From NCBI RefSeq assembly GCF_963678635.1, contig NC_087064.1, positions 60,024,338 through 60,088,337 of the forward strand: a DNA stretch of 64,000 nucleotides. The letters run 5' to 3'. The notes beneath the pieces are model-generated. The model was given only the letters and a program-made list of their open reading frames with translations. It was not told the DNA's origin and made no database searches. This document shows, one piece after another, positions 11,092 through 22,234 of the stretch (position 1 is the stretch's first letter; every line of letters starts with the position of its first letter). The translations under genes were made by a program, and so were the position numbers. Source of the stretch: Symsagittifera roscoffensis. Taxonomy: Eukaryota > Xenacoelomorpha > Acoela > Convolutidae.

Positions 11092-11996
11092 TGTGCCAGT
11101 CGATCATATTTGGAAGTTTGACCTTGAGAGAAGCAAAAAAAACACTTAATTTTGGAGTGAAATTTAATTTTTCAAAATTTCGAATGGAACCTGTCATGCA
11201 CGATTTTCTCGCGATAACTGAAAATCAAAAAAGAGAAGTCAGAACAATCGAGTGACAATCGCGGGAAAGTTGCTAGAAAAATCAGTGGGAAATTGCTATT
11301 CGGAATTTCAGTAGCGATAATAATCTAGAATAGAGCTGTCCCATCTAGAAGAGAGACGAGCGCATCCCCACGAACTGGATTGTTGTGATTGGAGTATTAT
11401 TCTAAACTGGACTAGAGTGAACCTTCGGTGGAAAGGTGGACAGCTAGAGTGTCCCAATGGTTCACGAGAACTGACATTCTAGAGTACAAACTTATTCTTG
11501 TTATTAAAACTGACAAACATTAAACTCATTTTAGTTACTTTATTGATTCTTGAGTTGCACACCGACTTATTCACTTCCTGATTCTTGAGCGTGCTACAAT
11601 GTGAGTACTAATTTAAATTCTAGAGTGTGTTTTATAATTGTTATGTTGAGGTAAGGCGAGTTTTAGGTTGATCCATCTGAAATGGATCAAAGTTCCACTG
11701 CCTAATAAAAAATAACTTAACAGATTGTTCCAACCCGGTTTTTAACGGCGTTCATGTATTTTGGGTATCTAGAGACCTAAGTATGAGGACGTTCTTAATT
11801 CTAGAGTGGGGGGATATTTTAGTAGTAGCCTTTAAGCTGTAACGGGTCGTAGTCTCATGTCACAAACGAACCGAATTGGCTCCGACTGATTTGAGGTAGA
11901 AAAACACAAGAGATAGTGTCCCTGACTCTTGAGCCAATAGTTATAGGGCCTATTTTTCTTAAGCCTCATGTGTGACTGCAGTAGACGAATGTTACA
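11092..11996 (+). repeat. E1 5' LTR
   Basis: Starts TGTGCCAGTCG and ends GAATGTTACA. It matches 29388-30292 over 905 bp with three substitutions that I can see. It contains five TTCTWGAG motifs between 11477 and 11806, a GATCCAT/ATGGATC hairpin at 11670-11688 and an AATAAA at about 11704 that could define the end of R. Confidence 0.92.
11670..11688 (+). promoter_or_regulatory. Hairpin in LTR just before AATAAA
   Basis: GATCCAT, 5-nt loop, ATGGATC. The E2-family LTR has AATCCAT, 5-nt loop, ATGGATT at 10579-10597, so the outermost pair changes from G-C to A-T while pairing is kept. The position just upstream of the poly(A) signal suggests an R-region RNA stem. Confidence 0.5.
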
Positions 11997-12064
11997 TAGT
12001 GTTTTTATCGCTCTCCTGGGTGTTTACGACATCAAGACTACGGAGTCGAACCCACTTGAGACAG
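11997..12064 (+). other. E1 primer-binding region and start of leader
   Basis: Directly follows the 5' LTR. The phrase cgctctcctgggtg at about 12008-12022 corresponds to the E2 phrase starting TGGCGCTCCTGGGTG, which I take as the candidate primer-binding site. The E1 version lacks the clean TGG start, so it may be mutated. The priming tRNA is not identified. Confidence 0.35.
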
Positions 12065-12090
12065 CTTCGGGCTGAATGTTGTTGTTGTTG

Positions 12091-14537
12091 TTAGCCCACG
12101 CGGGTCGGGTTGGGCTCTTCTGTCTCCAGGTCAAGGAACTTAGCAACCTCTACCGGCCGAAGCCACAGGTCTGCTGGGGTGAGTGGGGAGGGGTTTTGGG
12201 AGCAGTTGAAAAGGTGACATGTTGTGTGGGGGGCAAGGGAACAGGTTGGGCAAAGGTGGGAGATGGAGCTGTCGAGGCGGGATAGGTAAGTGTTAAGGAG
12301 CCGGCTGTAGCCAGACCGGAGTTGGGAGAGCTTACAGCGCGTGGGACGTGGGAGAGATTTTTCAGAGGGGTCAATCTTTGGGGGAGGGATACAAATAACT
12401 TTAGACGGAGGGGTTTCGGCTAGGAACTTGGTTACAAGGGAGGTATGGTTGTCTTTTAAAATTGGTTTGTAGTTGTTAAAAATAAAAGTGGAGACTTCGT
12501 CTCGGTCGTCCAGAACTAGAGGGTGGTTTGCGTAGACTGAAAAGTCGGTTAAAATTTTCTGGGTGTCTTCTTTGAAGCAGCTTATAATTGAGGGGCGAAG
12601 TAGACGGGGAGGAGGGGGATGTGAATGTATAAAATTAATGGGATGGTGGGAACGATAGGTAGAGATAAAAAATTGAGATGACAGAAGGGTATGGTGGTCT
12701 TTGACCGTTAGGATTTCAGATTCACTGTGCAGGTGGGCAGTTGAACTCATTAGATTTGATCCAGTAACAACGCGAAGGGATTGGTTTTGGGCAACCTGCA
12801 GGCAATTTATGGAGGTGTTACTTGATGCGTGGGACCATGCGGGGGCTGCATAGTCAAGTATGGGGCGAATTAAAGCTTTAAAAGTTAGGAGGAGGGTTTC
12901 TTTGGAGTGACCCCAGGTTGATCCTGCTAATGCCTTCAGGATTCCGATCCTGCGTCTGGCCTTTTCAGCGGATTGTTTGCAGTGAGTGGCAAAACAAAGT
13001 GTTGGATCAAATGTCACCCCTAAGATTGTTGGATTTTTGTTTAGGGTTAGCGCCTCGTTATTTAAAAGAACACTAGGTGTTTTATTAAATTCTTTGTTAT
13101 AAGAGGAGAAAAGTGTAACTGATCCTTTAGAGGACGCGAAACTTAGTTTGCGTGAGGTGAAAAAATCGTAGAGCCTTTTTAGGTAGCTATTGAGGGAGTT
13201 TGAGGCGATATCAATATTGGAACTGCTTGCGAAGGGGTGGAAATCGTCTGCATACGAAACAAGGTTTACATTATCGGGAGGTGGCGGTGCATCATGGACA
13301 TAAAAATTGAAGAGTGTGGGTGATAAAACAGAACCTTGGGGTACGCCACAGTGGATTATTCGATGGGGGGATGTGTGTTCACGGAATGAGGTGGCAGCCT
13401 GTCGACCATTAAGGTAATTACTTAGCCAGCGGACTAGACTTCTTGGGAGGGGAGTGTCATGAACGAGTTCCACAAGTGAGCGATGACACACCATGTCGAA
13501 AGCCTTAGATAAGTCAAGTGTGGCCAGTACCGTACGTTTAGGGGGGCGATTTTGGTTAAAACCGTCTGAAATGTAAAATTCGAGAGTGGAGAGAGCTGTG
13601 GTGGTGGAGTGAAAAGGGCGGAAGCCGTGTTGGTGTTTGGCGTTGGGGAGATGTTTGGTAAAGATGGGGTGAACGAGCCTCTCCAGAATTTTAACTGCTG
13701 GGCAGAGTAAGGATATAGGTCTGTAAGATGTTGATTGTTTAAGATCCTTATTGGGCTTTGGAAGCGGTGCAATTTTTGAATTTTTCCAAATTTGGGGGAT
13801 AATGTTTTCGGACAAAGAGATATTAAAAAGGTATGTTAAGTATTGAGTAGCAAGTGGGCCGAGATGTTTAAGATGTATATTACAGAGGCCGTCGGGACCT
13901 AGCGCTCGCGATGGTTTGCTGTCTGCAATGGCTTGTTTAGTATTTTCAGGGGTAAAAATTGGGCTGTCTGACAGTGGTAGTTTGGCAATTTTTCTTCTCG
14001 TTATACGAAGGAGTTTGTCAGAGGCGTGGGGTCTGGCATTGGTGAATTGTTTGTTAAAAGAGCTGGTAATATCACGAGGTGAGTGTATGGGTTTAGAACC
14101 AAAAGTAATGGGGTGTCTTCCTGCCACGGGCTTAGATCCATTTAAGGAGCGTACCACTTTCCAAAACTTTCTGGCACCAGTGCGGTAGTCGCAAGTCCGG
14201 AGGAATTCTCGCCATTTATTTTCTTTGTCCTTTGCTGTCTGTTTCATGAGTCTACAGTTCAGTTGGGATATGACTTCTGGGGGGAGATTTTGTTTTCGGC
14301 TTAAATCTCTTTCGGCGGCTAGGGCAGTGGACTCGGGGGAAAGAGAGGGAGTGAAGTGGCGAATACGGCCAGCGGGGATGTGGTGGCGTGCTGCCCTGAG
14401 CACCAGGTCCCTCAAGAATTTCTCTCCAGCGGCAACTCCGGAAGGTGGAACCGCTGAAAAGAAACCTTCCTCAATTTCCTCTGTGAATTTGATCCAATCT
14501 GCTTTTAAAAAATTTACAAAAGTCCTTAGGGCGAAAA
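12091..14537 (-). CDS. LINE ORF, C-terminal part: reverse transcriptase
   Basis: Encodes the RT of the antisense LINE: conserved SRALGPDGL, NSKIAPLPKP, SYRPISLL, HGFRPFHST, LDLSKAFD, GVPQGSVLSP and catalytic SYADDF, then thumb and a C-terminal CCHC-like finger (CPTC...H...C) followed by a conserved LTPADLW..PVE tail. In this frame codons are open back to about 14537, overlapping the end of the endonuclease frame. The first ATG is at 14415, well inside, which argues that RT is made as an extension of the endonuclease ORF. The junction holds an A AAT TTT heptamer at 14535-14541 in the correct phase. Confidence 0.88.
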
Positions 14538-15794
14538 ATTTATAAAATCATCCAAGGGTAGTTCTAGAAGAATGGGTAGGTGATCTGATCCTAGAGATTT
14601 AATTGGGGTCCATGATGTGGAGAGTAAGAGCGATTGGGATGCGAGGGAAATATCTGGTGACGAGAGTTGGTTTTCTGAGTTAAAAGGGACTCTGGTTTGT
14701 GTGTCATCATTTAATGGAGCAAAGGTGGATTCGGTTATTTCATTGCTAAGTACAGAGCCGCGTTGATCTTCCTCGATGTTGGAGTTCCATAGTTGTGAAT
14801 GTGCGTTGGCATCTCCGAGTACTAAGGCGTCCCCAGGTTCAAGTAGTTCGGCAAGGGACGCAGAGTAACCAGGGGGACAGCTCGAGCGAGGGGGGATGTA
14901 GAAATTATAAATACGAAGCTTGGATGAACTGGCTACCACTGATATGCCCATAGCCTCTAGTGTTCCATCGTTGTTAATATTTATTTCTTCGTATTGTATC
15001 GACTCATGTATGGCTATGAGAAGACCGCCCCCTTCTTTTTCTCGATCTTTTCTAATTAAAGTGTAGTGTGAGCCAAGTGAGGGGTTTCGAGATTTCTTTC
15101 TTAATTTAGTTTCTTGGAAGACAGCAATATGAATTTGATTTTGAGATAAGAAAGCAGCAATTTCGGGTGCTTTTCCGGAGATACCGTTGCAATTAAATTG
15201 AAGGATTTTTAAAAGGCCTTTGGCAGGGTGTGGTGAACTATTTACATTATTAACAGCAGTATGATTAAAATGGTTGTTTGAACTTGAGTTATTTACACTA
15301 TTTACACGATTACGATTTGCGCGATTTTGGGAGGAGGAATTATTATTCGAGGAGGTGGGAAGGGTGGGAGGGGGAGGGGGGTTAGGGAGGTGGGGTTGGG
15401 GGGCGGTTAGGGAAGTTGAACAAGTTTGGGAGTTGGGGGTGGTCAAGTTAGAGGACCTGGTGCCTGGGGGAGGTAAAATGTAGGTAGAGGTACAGGTAGG
15501 GCAATAGTAGTCAAGATGGTGTTGGTTAAGGTGGGTAAGACCACTACATTTAAGGTGAATGTAACCACAGATGTGGCACCAGACGCTGGGCTGGGTGCGT
15601 TTGATGCGGAAAGAGCAAGGGGAGCAAAAGTAAGGCCCTGGACCAGGGTTTGGATTAATGCCGGAGCGGAGTAGTAGTATAAGGATGAGCAGACGGAGCA
15701 GCCTGGCCGGCTTCAGACGCTCCGTAACCGAAAACCCGGAGACTTCGGAGCTTCTCCCGACCCAATGGGAGGGGGGGCTTGACGCCATTTGCAT
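14526..15794 (-). CDS. LINE ORF, N-terminal part: 2A-like peptide, PHD-like finger, endonuclease
   Basis: Reading from the ATG at 15792-15794. Near residue 30 a Leu-rich run is followed by RSGINPNPGP, matching the end of 2A ribosome-skipping peptides (NPGP kept, upstream acidic residues changed). A Cys4-His-Cys3 zinc finger follows (CSPC, CHIC, H..C, CPTC). The endonuclease shows LQFNCNGI, FQETKL, GGGL, YIPP, LGDANAH, SPD and SDH in order, so the catalytic set appears complete. The frame stops at 14526 just after the endonuclease; RT lies in the -1 frame. Open upstream codons beyond 15850 belong to the E1 leader. Confidence 0.85.
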   Translation of the reverse strand: MQMASSPPSHWVGRSSEVSGFSVTERLKPARLLRLLILILLLRSGINPNPGPGPYFCSPCSFRIKRTQPSVWCHICGYIHLKCSGLTHLNQHHLDYYCPTCTSTYILPPPGTRSSNLTTPNSQTCSTSLTAPQPHLPNPPPPPTLPTSSNNNSSSQNRANRNRVNSVNNSSSNNHFNHTAVNNVNSSPHPAKGLLKILQFNCNGISGKAPEIAAFLSQNQIHIAVFQETKLRKKSRNPSLGSHYTLIRKDREKEGGGLLIAIHESIQYEEININNDGTLEAMGISVVASSSKLRIYNFYIPPRSSCPPGYSASLAELLEPGDALVLGDANAHSQLWNSNIEEDQRGSVLSNEITESTFAPLNDDTQTRVPFNSENQLSSPDISLASQSLLLSTSWTPIKSLGSDHLPILLELPLDDFINFSP

Positions 15795-15864
15795 CTTGGT
15801 GGGGCCCAAGATGTCGGATCCACCACTGGAAGGCGGCGTCGTCTGGATCCCTTCGGGCTGAATG

Positions 15865-18334
15865 CCCATTCTAGAGTACCGGCGGTACGGTTCGGCAGGA
15901 ACGTGCAAACCTTCCGGTTGTACCGTGATAGCTTTTTAAGAAAACTCGAGAAAACTTCCTGGTACGCTTTCCGAACGAGGCTTAGCTAACCGAGTAAAGG
16001 GGGGCAACTAGGGGGACAAAAACACGAGCAAAAAGACAAAAAGCAAAACAAAAACCATAAAACGAAAAAAGACAGTGACTTTGACACCAGATTAGTTGGA
16101 TCAAACCTTTATATTAATTAAATAGTATACCCATACTGTTTTACAAGTTCGATCGTTTCGATCAACCTAGTAATTTAACCCAGTAACCTGAATAAAGAGC
16201 CCGAGTGTGGGGCGTTGTCAAGGGTTTTCAGATAGCTTGGAACTTAGCTGGACAACAAGGAGACTTGACTGGAAGAGGTGACCAGCCAAGTGGGAAAGTG
16301 GTTCAGGAACACTTGAGCTGAACCAATAGGAGACTGGACTGGAACAGGTGACCAGTCGAGTGGGAAAGCAGCCAAGAAGGATTTGGCAGATCTCGAGTTC
16401 GCAAGTTGGGCAGAACGGGTATCGTTAAAATCCAAATTACATTATAGGAGATAGGTGTAAAATTGGATAAGCGAAATCCCCCGGTTTTGAGGAACGTTTT
16501 TACTTGAGCAGGCCTGGAGACAGGTCTACGGTTTTCTCTCGAGAGGTTTAGCACCCGGCGCTTAAGGTAATTTTAGGCTTAAGAAGGGGGGCTAAAAAGG
16601 GGGGAGGTTAGAAGGGGGGCTGGTTAAGTTAGAGGTTGGCGGTTGTAAATTGTAAAAAGGGGGAAAATTAGAGTAAGTAATTAGTCGACATCGTTGACTT
16701 AGTTACATTAGACATTAACACGCGTTGGTAATAATAAGTGGGTATCGAAATTTGAACTTGAGTTAAAGGAAGGTACCCTGGTCGGATCGGTAGGGGGGAA
16801 CGGACATAGACAGTTTTTGTGATATCCCATAAGATCGCTAGCAGGGGGGAAGGAAACGCGTGGCCATTAGGTACCAGACATTTTTTTTCGACGGAAGGTA
16901 GACATTAGTCACCTTTGGATTTTAGGTGGGCTCATTTTTCAGTTTTTATTACTTTTTCTGGCTTGGATTTTTTGTTGCATTTTGGGGAGGATTTGTGTTT
17001 AGTTTTTATACGAACAGGTGATCACAAGATACCTGCGCACAGGTTTTGGTCTCAAGTTGCTTGGAACATTGAAATAGAGGTAACTAAAAAGAAATAAGAA
17101 AAAAGGGGGGTCAGCATTTGGCTTTTAAGAGAGGGTTTTTGGGGAAATTTTACTAGAGCTTGAGTGGTGGTACAAGGTACAGTGAATCAAGAAGTCCCCA
17201 TAACGAAGAAGAGAGAAGTCCCACCGCTCAGACACTTGTCAACAGCCTTGGGACAGTGCCAAAGAAGTCCTGGGACAGTGTTGGACCAGAACAGTCTTGA
17301 TACAGTCTTGGGACAGTGGTCTTGGGACAGTGGTCTTGGGACAGGGTCTTGGGACAGTGGTCTTGGGACAGTGGTCTTGGGACAGGGTCTTGGGACAGTG
17401 GTCTTGGGACAGTGGTCTTGGGGCAAGGGTCTTGGGACAGGGTCTTGGGACAGTGGTCTTGAGACAGTGGTCTTGGGACAAGGGTCTTGGGACAGGGTCT
17501 TGGGACAGTGGTCTTGAGACAGTGGTCTTGGGACAAGGGTCTTGGGACAGTGGTCTTGGGACAAGGGTCTTGGGACAGGGGTCTTGGGACAGGGTCTTGG
17601 GACAAGGGTCTTGGGACAGTGGTCTTGGGACAGTAGTCTTGGGACACTAGCCTTGGGATAGTAGTCTTGGGACAGTAGTCTTGGGACACTAGCCTTGGGA
17701 CAGTAGTCTTGGGACACTAGCCTTGGGACACTAGCCTTGGGACAGTAGTCTTGGGACACTAGCCTTGGGACACTAGCCTTGGGACAGTAGTCTTGGGACA
17801 CTAGCCTTGGGACAGTAATCTTGGGACACTAGCCTTGGGACAGTAGTCTTGGGATACTAGCCTTGGGACACTAGCCTTGGGACAGTAGTCTTGGGACACT
17901 AGCCTTGGGACAGTAGTCTTGGGACACTAGCCTTGGGACACTGGTCTTGGGACAGTGGTCTTGGGACACTAGCCTTGGGACACTGACGGAGTACTGGGAC
18001 ATTACCGAACAGTCTTGGGACAGTAAAAGGAAGCCTGGGACGGTACGAAGAAGAGTAGGGACGGTAACTGGAAGTCTAAGGACAGTATAAAAATTGAATT
18101 AAAATTACAACAAGCTGTTTTAAGACAGGATTAAGACATAACAAGACTAATTGGAACCCGGTACAGTTGGGACCACGAATAAAGAAAATTACTCGAAGAT
18201 TTTAGAGAACTGGAACAAGGTTTTTATCACGTTGTATATTTTCTTTTAAGAATTTGTTTCCACAAAATTTTTATTCTTGAATAGAATTGTATATAAAATA
18301 ATATTGTAAATAAGAGCAATTGTAAATAGAAATA
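15865..18334 (+). other. E1 leader (5' UTR), with direct and tandem repeats
   Basis: Non-coding stretch from the LINE insertion to the gag start. Parts at about 15990-16150 and 16440-16590 match the E3 leader (61930-62300), showing the two elements are close relatives. A roughly 40-bp phrase (gagacttgactggaagaggtg-like) occurs at about 16259 and 16330. A long 14-bp tandem array follows. Very long leaders are typical of giant gypsy elements. Confidence 0.75.
17291..17985 (+). repeat. 14-bp tandem array in E1 leader
   Basis: About 50 copies of a 14-bp unit of the type GTCTTGGGACAGTG. The left half is mainly cttgggacagtggt and the right half alternates cttgggacactagc with cttgggacagtagt, so two higher-order blocks were amplified. 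Because 14 is not a multiple of 3, long open frames appear on both strands; these are artefacts. The GGGACAGT core is shared with the 62-bp array in the E3 leader. Confidence 0.9.
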
Positions 18335-20137
18335 ATGAGACGGAGTAGGGTACCGGTGCTTGAAAAAAGGTCAAGTGGATCAAACACGAAATATAACTCG
18401 TCGCTGCGTGGAACGACATCAAGGGGCCCAGGCAAAACAAAAAATAACTTTTCAGTTAGCATGGTCAGCACGAGAAGTGGCACCGAGAGCAAGACGCGAG
18501 AAGATGCGAGGGAAAAACAGGTGGAGCCCACAATCGAAATTGACCTAGAGACACCAGACCAGAGCGTAGATGAAGTGGAGAAAAAGACAACGGAATCCAC
18601 ACCGATGCCCCATATGGAAGATCAAAATCAAAAAACCGTGGAGTTTTTGCCGATAGACGCGTTGGAAGATGCAATAGGCAACACCGAAGAAACGGTGAAA
18701 GAAGACTCTCAAGTAAAAAAGACATCTTTTACAGAAAGGTTGGCGATGATGGTCGGAATAAAAACGAAAGAAAACATGACTGAAGAACCAAAAGCTGAAA
18801 GAGCACGAACATTTGGGACAGTGAGCACGAAGACGACAGAAGCCAATCCAAGAGAGGAACAAAATAAAGCAGAAGCTACGGCCGAAGACAGACCGACGGC
18901 TGACCATGAAGAGGCTACTATTGAGCTAGGTGACTTGATGGCGAAACTGAATCAGATCGACAAAAAACTGAAGCACAGCGAAGAGGACAGAGAAGTGATA
19001 AGAAAAGAATTAAGATACAACAAACACGAGTATCTGGATAGTTATTTTAACCTGGCTAAGGCAACAGATGAGAGACTCCAGCAGATGTCGGACAAGGTAG
19101 ATGCCACCAATGAAGAACGAGATAAGAACATCAAAAAAGATATGCAACAGTTGAAAAACCGATATGATGATGTCAACACCCAATTAGGTAGCCTGGAAAA
19201 GAGAATGGACATAATGAACAGGAATCAGGCCGAAAGTTCGTGTGCAATACAGGCGAAGTTGGATGCAATCTTGAGAAATTCTACCTCACAAGAAAGACCG
19301 GCAGCGGATCGCACGCAAGGCACCAGAGTTGACTTTGTGGAACCACAAAGGGGCAAACGGCAATCCACACCGTTGCCCTTAACCCGGGACACGGTGAGCA
19401 TAGCACCAACAGCTGCTAAAACAATCATGAAGAATGGAACGTCAAGTACAACGACTGGCCCGGGGGACTCAACAGCTAACAGCAACGCAGGTCCGGATGC
19501 TATGACATGGGCAAGCACTTGGGAGATGATGAACAGGACTCTAGAGGCCTTCGCCACGAGGAAAACTGACTCGAGCGATAGGAGGGACGGAAAATCAAGA
19601 AAAACTTTCAAGAAGCCAAAGGAATTCAAAGACGACTCCGATGGATGCATCGACACTTGGGTGGAAGTGATGAGATTACACCTAGAGCAAGATAACTTAA
19701 ATGATGAAAGACAAGCATGCACGGCCATACTCAGCAACTTAGAAGGCAGGGCATTAAAATGCGTGGTCGCAAAGAAGGAAGAAGAACGCGACACCGCGGA
19801 CAAGATCTTCGAGATATTACTGAATCGATTCGGGTCAGGCATGAAGGGTCACCAAGCGATGATGCGATTTGAAAAGAGAAGGCAGAGGGACGACGAGTCA
19901 ATAGATCGGTTCCTAGATGATCTCGAGAACTTGAGAAGAAGGAGTGACCCAGAGGAGTCGACAAACAGAAGAAACTTCAGCATTGCCTCGAAGTTCATTG
20001 ATGGGGTAAAAAGTGATGACTTAAGGACAATGTTAGCTACATACTACACATTGTCGAAAGACAGCGCACCAACCCCAGAAGAAAGGAGACAGAAATCAAG
20101 GGAATACATGCTGATGAAGCCCAAGAAATACACATAA
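18335..20137 (+). pseudogene. E1 gag, N-terminal and capsid part, ends at an internal stop
   Basis: Structural polyprotein of the retrotransposon particle. A charged, low-complexity N-terminal region (residues 1-180) is followed by a probable coiled coil (about 200-300), a linker, and a retrotransposon-gag-type capsid region (about 425-595; DGCIDTWVEVM, FDILLNRFGSG-like, DDESIDRFLDDL). A TAA at 20135-20137 interrupts the frame; translation past it continues in the same frame into the zinc knuckles. In E2 the equivalent region is uninterrupted, so this is a nonsense mutation. Confidence 0.88.
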
Positions 20138-21115
20138 TCGGAAAACAGGAACACACAGGGGGGAAGCCAACCCCAGAGGTCATCATGGTACAAACCTAGA
20201 GATGATATGGACAAACGCAGATCATGCGCGAACTGCGGGTCAGCGGACCACCACGTGGCTGACTGCACAACATACAAACAAGGCATGAAGAGCCTAGGAT
20301 ACGCACCGGATGAGGAGGACATGAGCCAGATGGAGGAACACGAGTACTATAATGGCTTAATCATCAAGATAGGCGCTAGATGCTTCTTCTGTAACCAGGA
20401 TGGGCACTTCAGAATGGATTGTCCCTTGTTCTGGGAAGCGGTCAAGGACCAGAGTCACCCCAAACATAAGTTGGCATTAGCGGCGGTGCAGAATCAGCGG
20501 AACAGGCAAAACGAGTTTGAATCGAGGAACTTAGGAACACCAAGCACGGAATTGCCAACGAAGACAGTGAAAGCTGTAACACATGTTAATGGTGCAATAG
20601 AATCCGCGGCAGGGAATTCTCTAGAGATAAATTATGAGAAAGCGGCGACGGAAGCAATTGCCAAAGTGAAACAGGATCTGGCTGCGAAAGAAATAGAGCA
20701 ACGACTAAAGCTGGAGATCGAAAAACAGAATTTTAACGAAGCATTAACCGGATCGAACCCAACACCAGAGGCTGTACCAGGCTCAACAAAGACCGGGAAT
20801 TGTAACACTGTAAAAATGGTGACAGGTAAGCCTTTTGGCATATCGAAAATCGGGGCAAGAGTAATGTCGATAATCACAGTGGGCGGCCATGAGGTAACCA
20901 GAAACTTGAGCGAACCGAGCGACCAGACAATAATGCACATTGACGTGTACGCAGATTACTTGAGTTGTATAAGCCCACAAACGACTTCTAGAGCGCTGAG
21001 AGCACTACTCATGAGAGGGGGCAGCAAGTCGGTACGTGTTGATAACAGATATACTGAAGCTTATGGTCCACACGAGGTGATGCTAAATATAGACGGGATC
21101 AACATCTACACCTAG
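20138..21115 (+). pseudogene. E1 gag C-terminal part: nucleocapsid with two CCHC knuckles
   Basis: In frame with the upstream gag after the TAA. It contains two CX2CX4HX4C zinc knuckles (CANCGSADHHVADC and CFFCNQDGHFRMDC, about 20224 and 20383), which bind and package RNA in this family. A conserved region of unknown role follows, then a TAG at 21113-21115 where E2 has a sense codon. The protease lies in the same frame directly after, so E1 gag and protease were one frame before these two stops. Confidence 0.88.
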
Positions 21116-21118
21116 ACA

Positions 21119-22234
21119 ATGATAACATGTGACGAAGATCTAATTGGGCAAATCTACGTAGGGAAAGAAGAGTTGAAAGTGAGATCGATTGGACACTGCG
21201 CCATGCTTGAAGAAGATGCAATGCACATCGGGACGGAGGCAGAATTGACAGGGCACGTGCTAGATATAAGTGGCAAAAAGACTCAATTGCGTGGGTTACT
21301 GGATACGGGAGCAGTCTTGAGCGTCATACCAATCGAAACTTGGGAGAAGATGGGCTTTGACAAAGGTGACTTGATAGACTCGAGAATACGGTTGTCAGCT
21401 GCAAACAAAGGGGCCCTTCGGGTGCTGGGCAGGACGCCGATAATAGCCCTCAACTTGGGGGAACGTAACCTGTGGATGAGCTTTATCGTGGTAGAAAACC
21501 TAGATGAATCTGACCAATTCATTTTGGGCAGAGACTTCATCAGGAATTTCGACGTAACGATTGATCTAAATAGCGCAATGTTCAGGATACGGAAGCCGGA
21601 TAGGAGGTACGCAATAAAACCGGTAAATTTAATAATGGCAAATGAAAACAAAGCACCGGTATTCTTGAGTAGGAGGGTGAGGCTAAAAGCTAATGAAGCG
21701 GCAATCGTAAGTTTGAGGATGAAAAATTACAATGAACTAAGTGACAACAAGCAAGTGTGTATAGTTCCGAATCCTAATAGTCAAAGTGCTGCTGTTTTAG
21801 GAAGATCATTTTCGATAACGAAGAGCGGCCTCTGCGTCAGTGTCTTGTTGAATACCCTTGATATACCGATCACGATACAGAGAGGCAGGAAACTGGGATA
21901 TGCTTTGCCGGTTAAAACTCGATATGAAACAATTGAGAACTCAAAACAAAATGAAGTTGTTGATTGTCCCAATCACAGGGACAAAATTTGCATCTTGAGA
22001 CGATTGCAGGAAATAAAAGATTCTTCAGGTCTTATTAAATCACTTAAGTCAGAAACGGATGATGGGCTGTCGAGCTGTTCGAACTTTCCAGAGCGACCCA
22101 CACTAGATGAAATGCAAACTGATAAACCGGTTCTGCCGGAGATTGAACATTTGAGGGGCAAACTGAAAGATGAACAGCTCGAAGCCATCAAGGACGTACT
22201 AGAGCGGAACGAGGAAGTTTTTTTCGAGGCATAA
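21119..22234 (+). pseudogene. E1 protease and start of RT linker
   Basis: Aspartic protease that would cleave the polyprotein: the active-site motif LLDTGAVLSVIP is at about 21296-21331 and a flap/ILGRDF-like region follows near 21510. The C-terminal part is the connector to RT. The frame is lost in a run of seven T at 22218-22224 (E2 has six), after which the RT frame is entered by a 1-nt change. It starts immediately after the TAG ending the previous segment. Confidence 0.88.

Larger units (their letters stand above)
12079..15850 (-). mobile_element. Near-full-length LINE inserted antisense in the E1 leader
   Basis: A 14-bp target-site duplication, CTTCGGGCTGAATG, flanks it (12065-12078 and 15851-15864). 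On the minus strand it runs from a short 5' UTR through a 2A-like segment, a PHD-like zinc finger, an endonuclease and RT, and ends with a (GTT)n tract on the plus strand (AAC repeats at its 3' end). At 3.77 kb it looks almost complete and encodes one ORF broken once by a -1 shift. The protein style fits the I/jockey/CR1 side of the non-LTR tree; the exact clade is uncertain. Confidence 0.9.

Noticed and set aside
17164-17801. Long open frames on both strands over the GGGACAGT array (up to 204 codons)
   Set aside because: They come from a 14-bp tandem repeat that cycles all frames; the products are pure repeats with no independent support.
17291-17985. CRISPR-like array
   Set aside because: Repeats are head-to-tail without unique spacers and lie in a eukaryotic retrotransposon leader.
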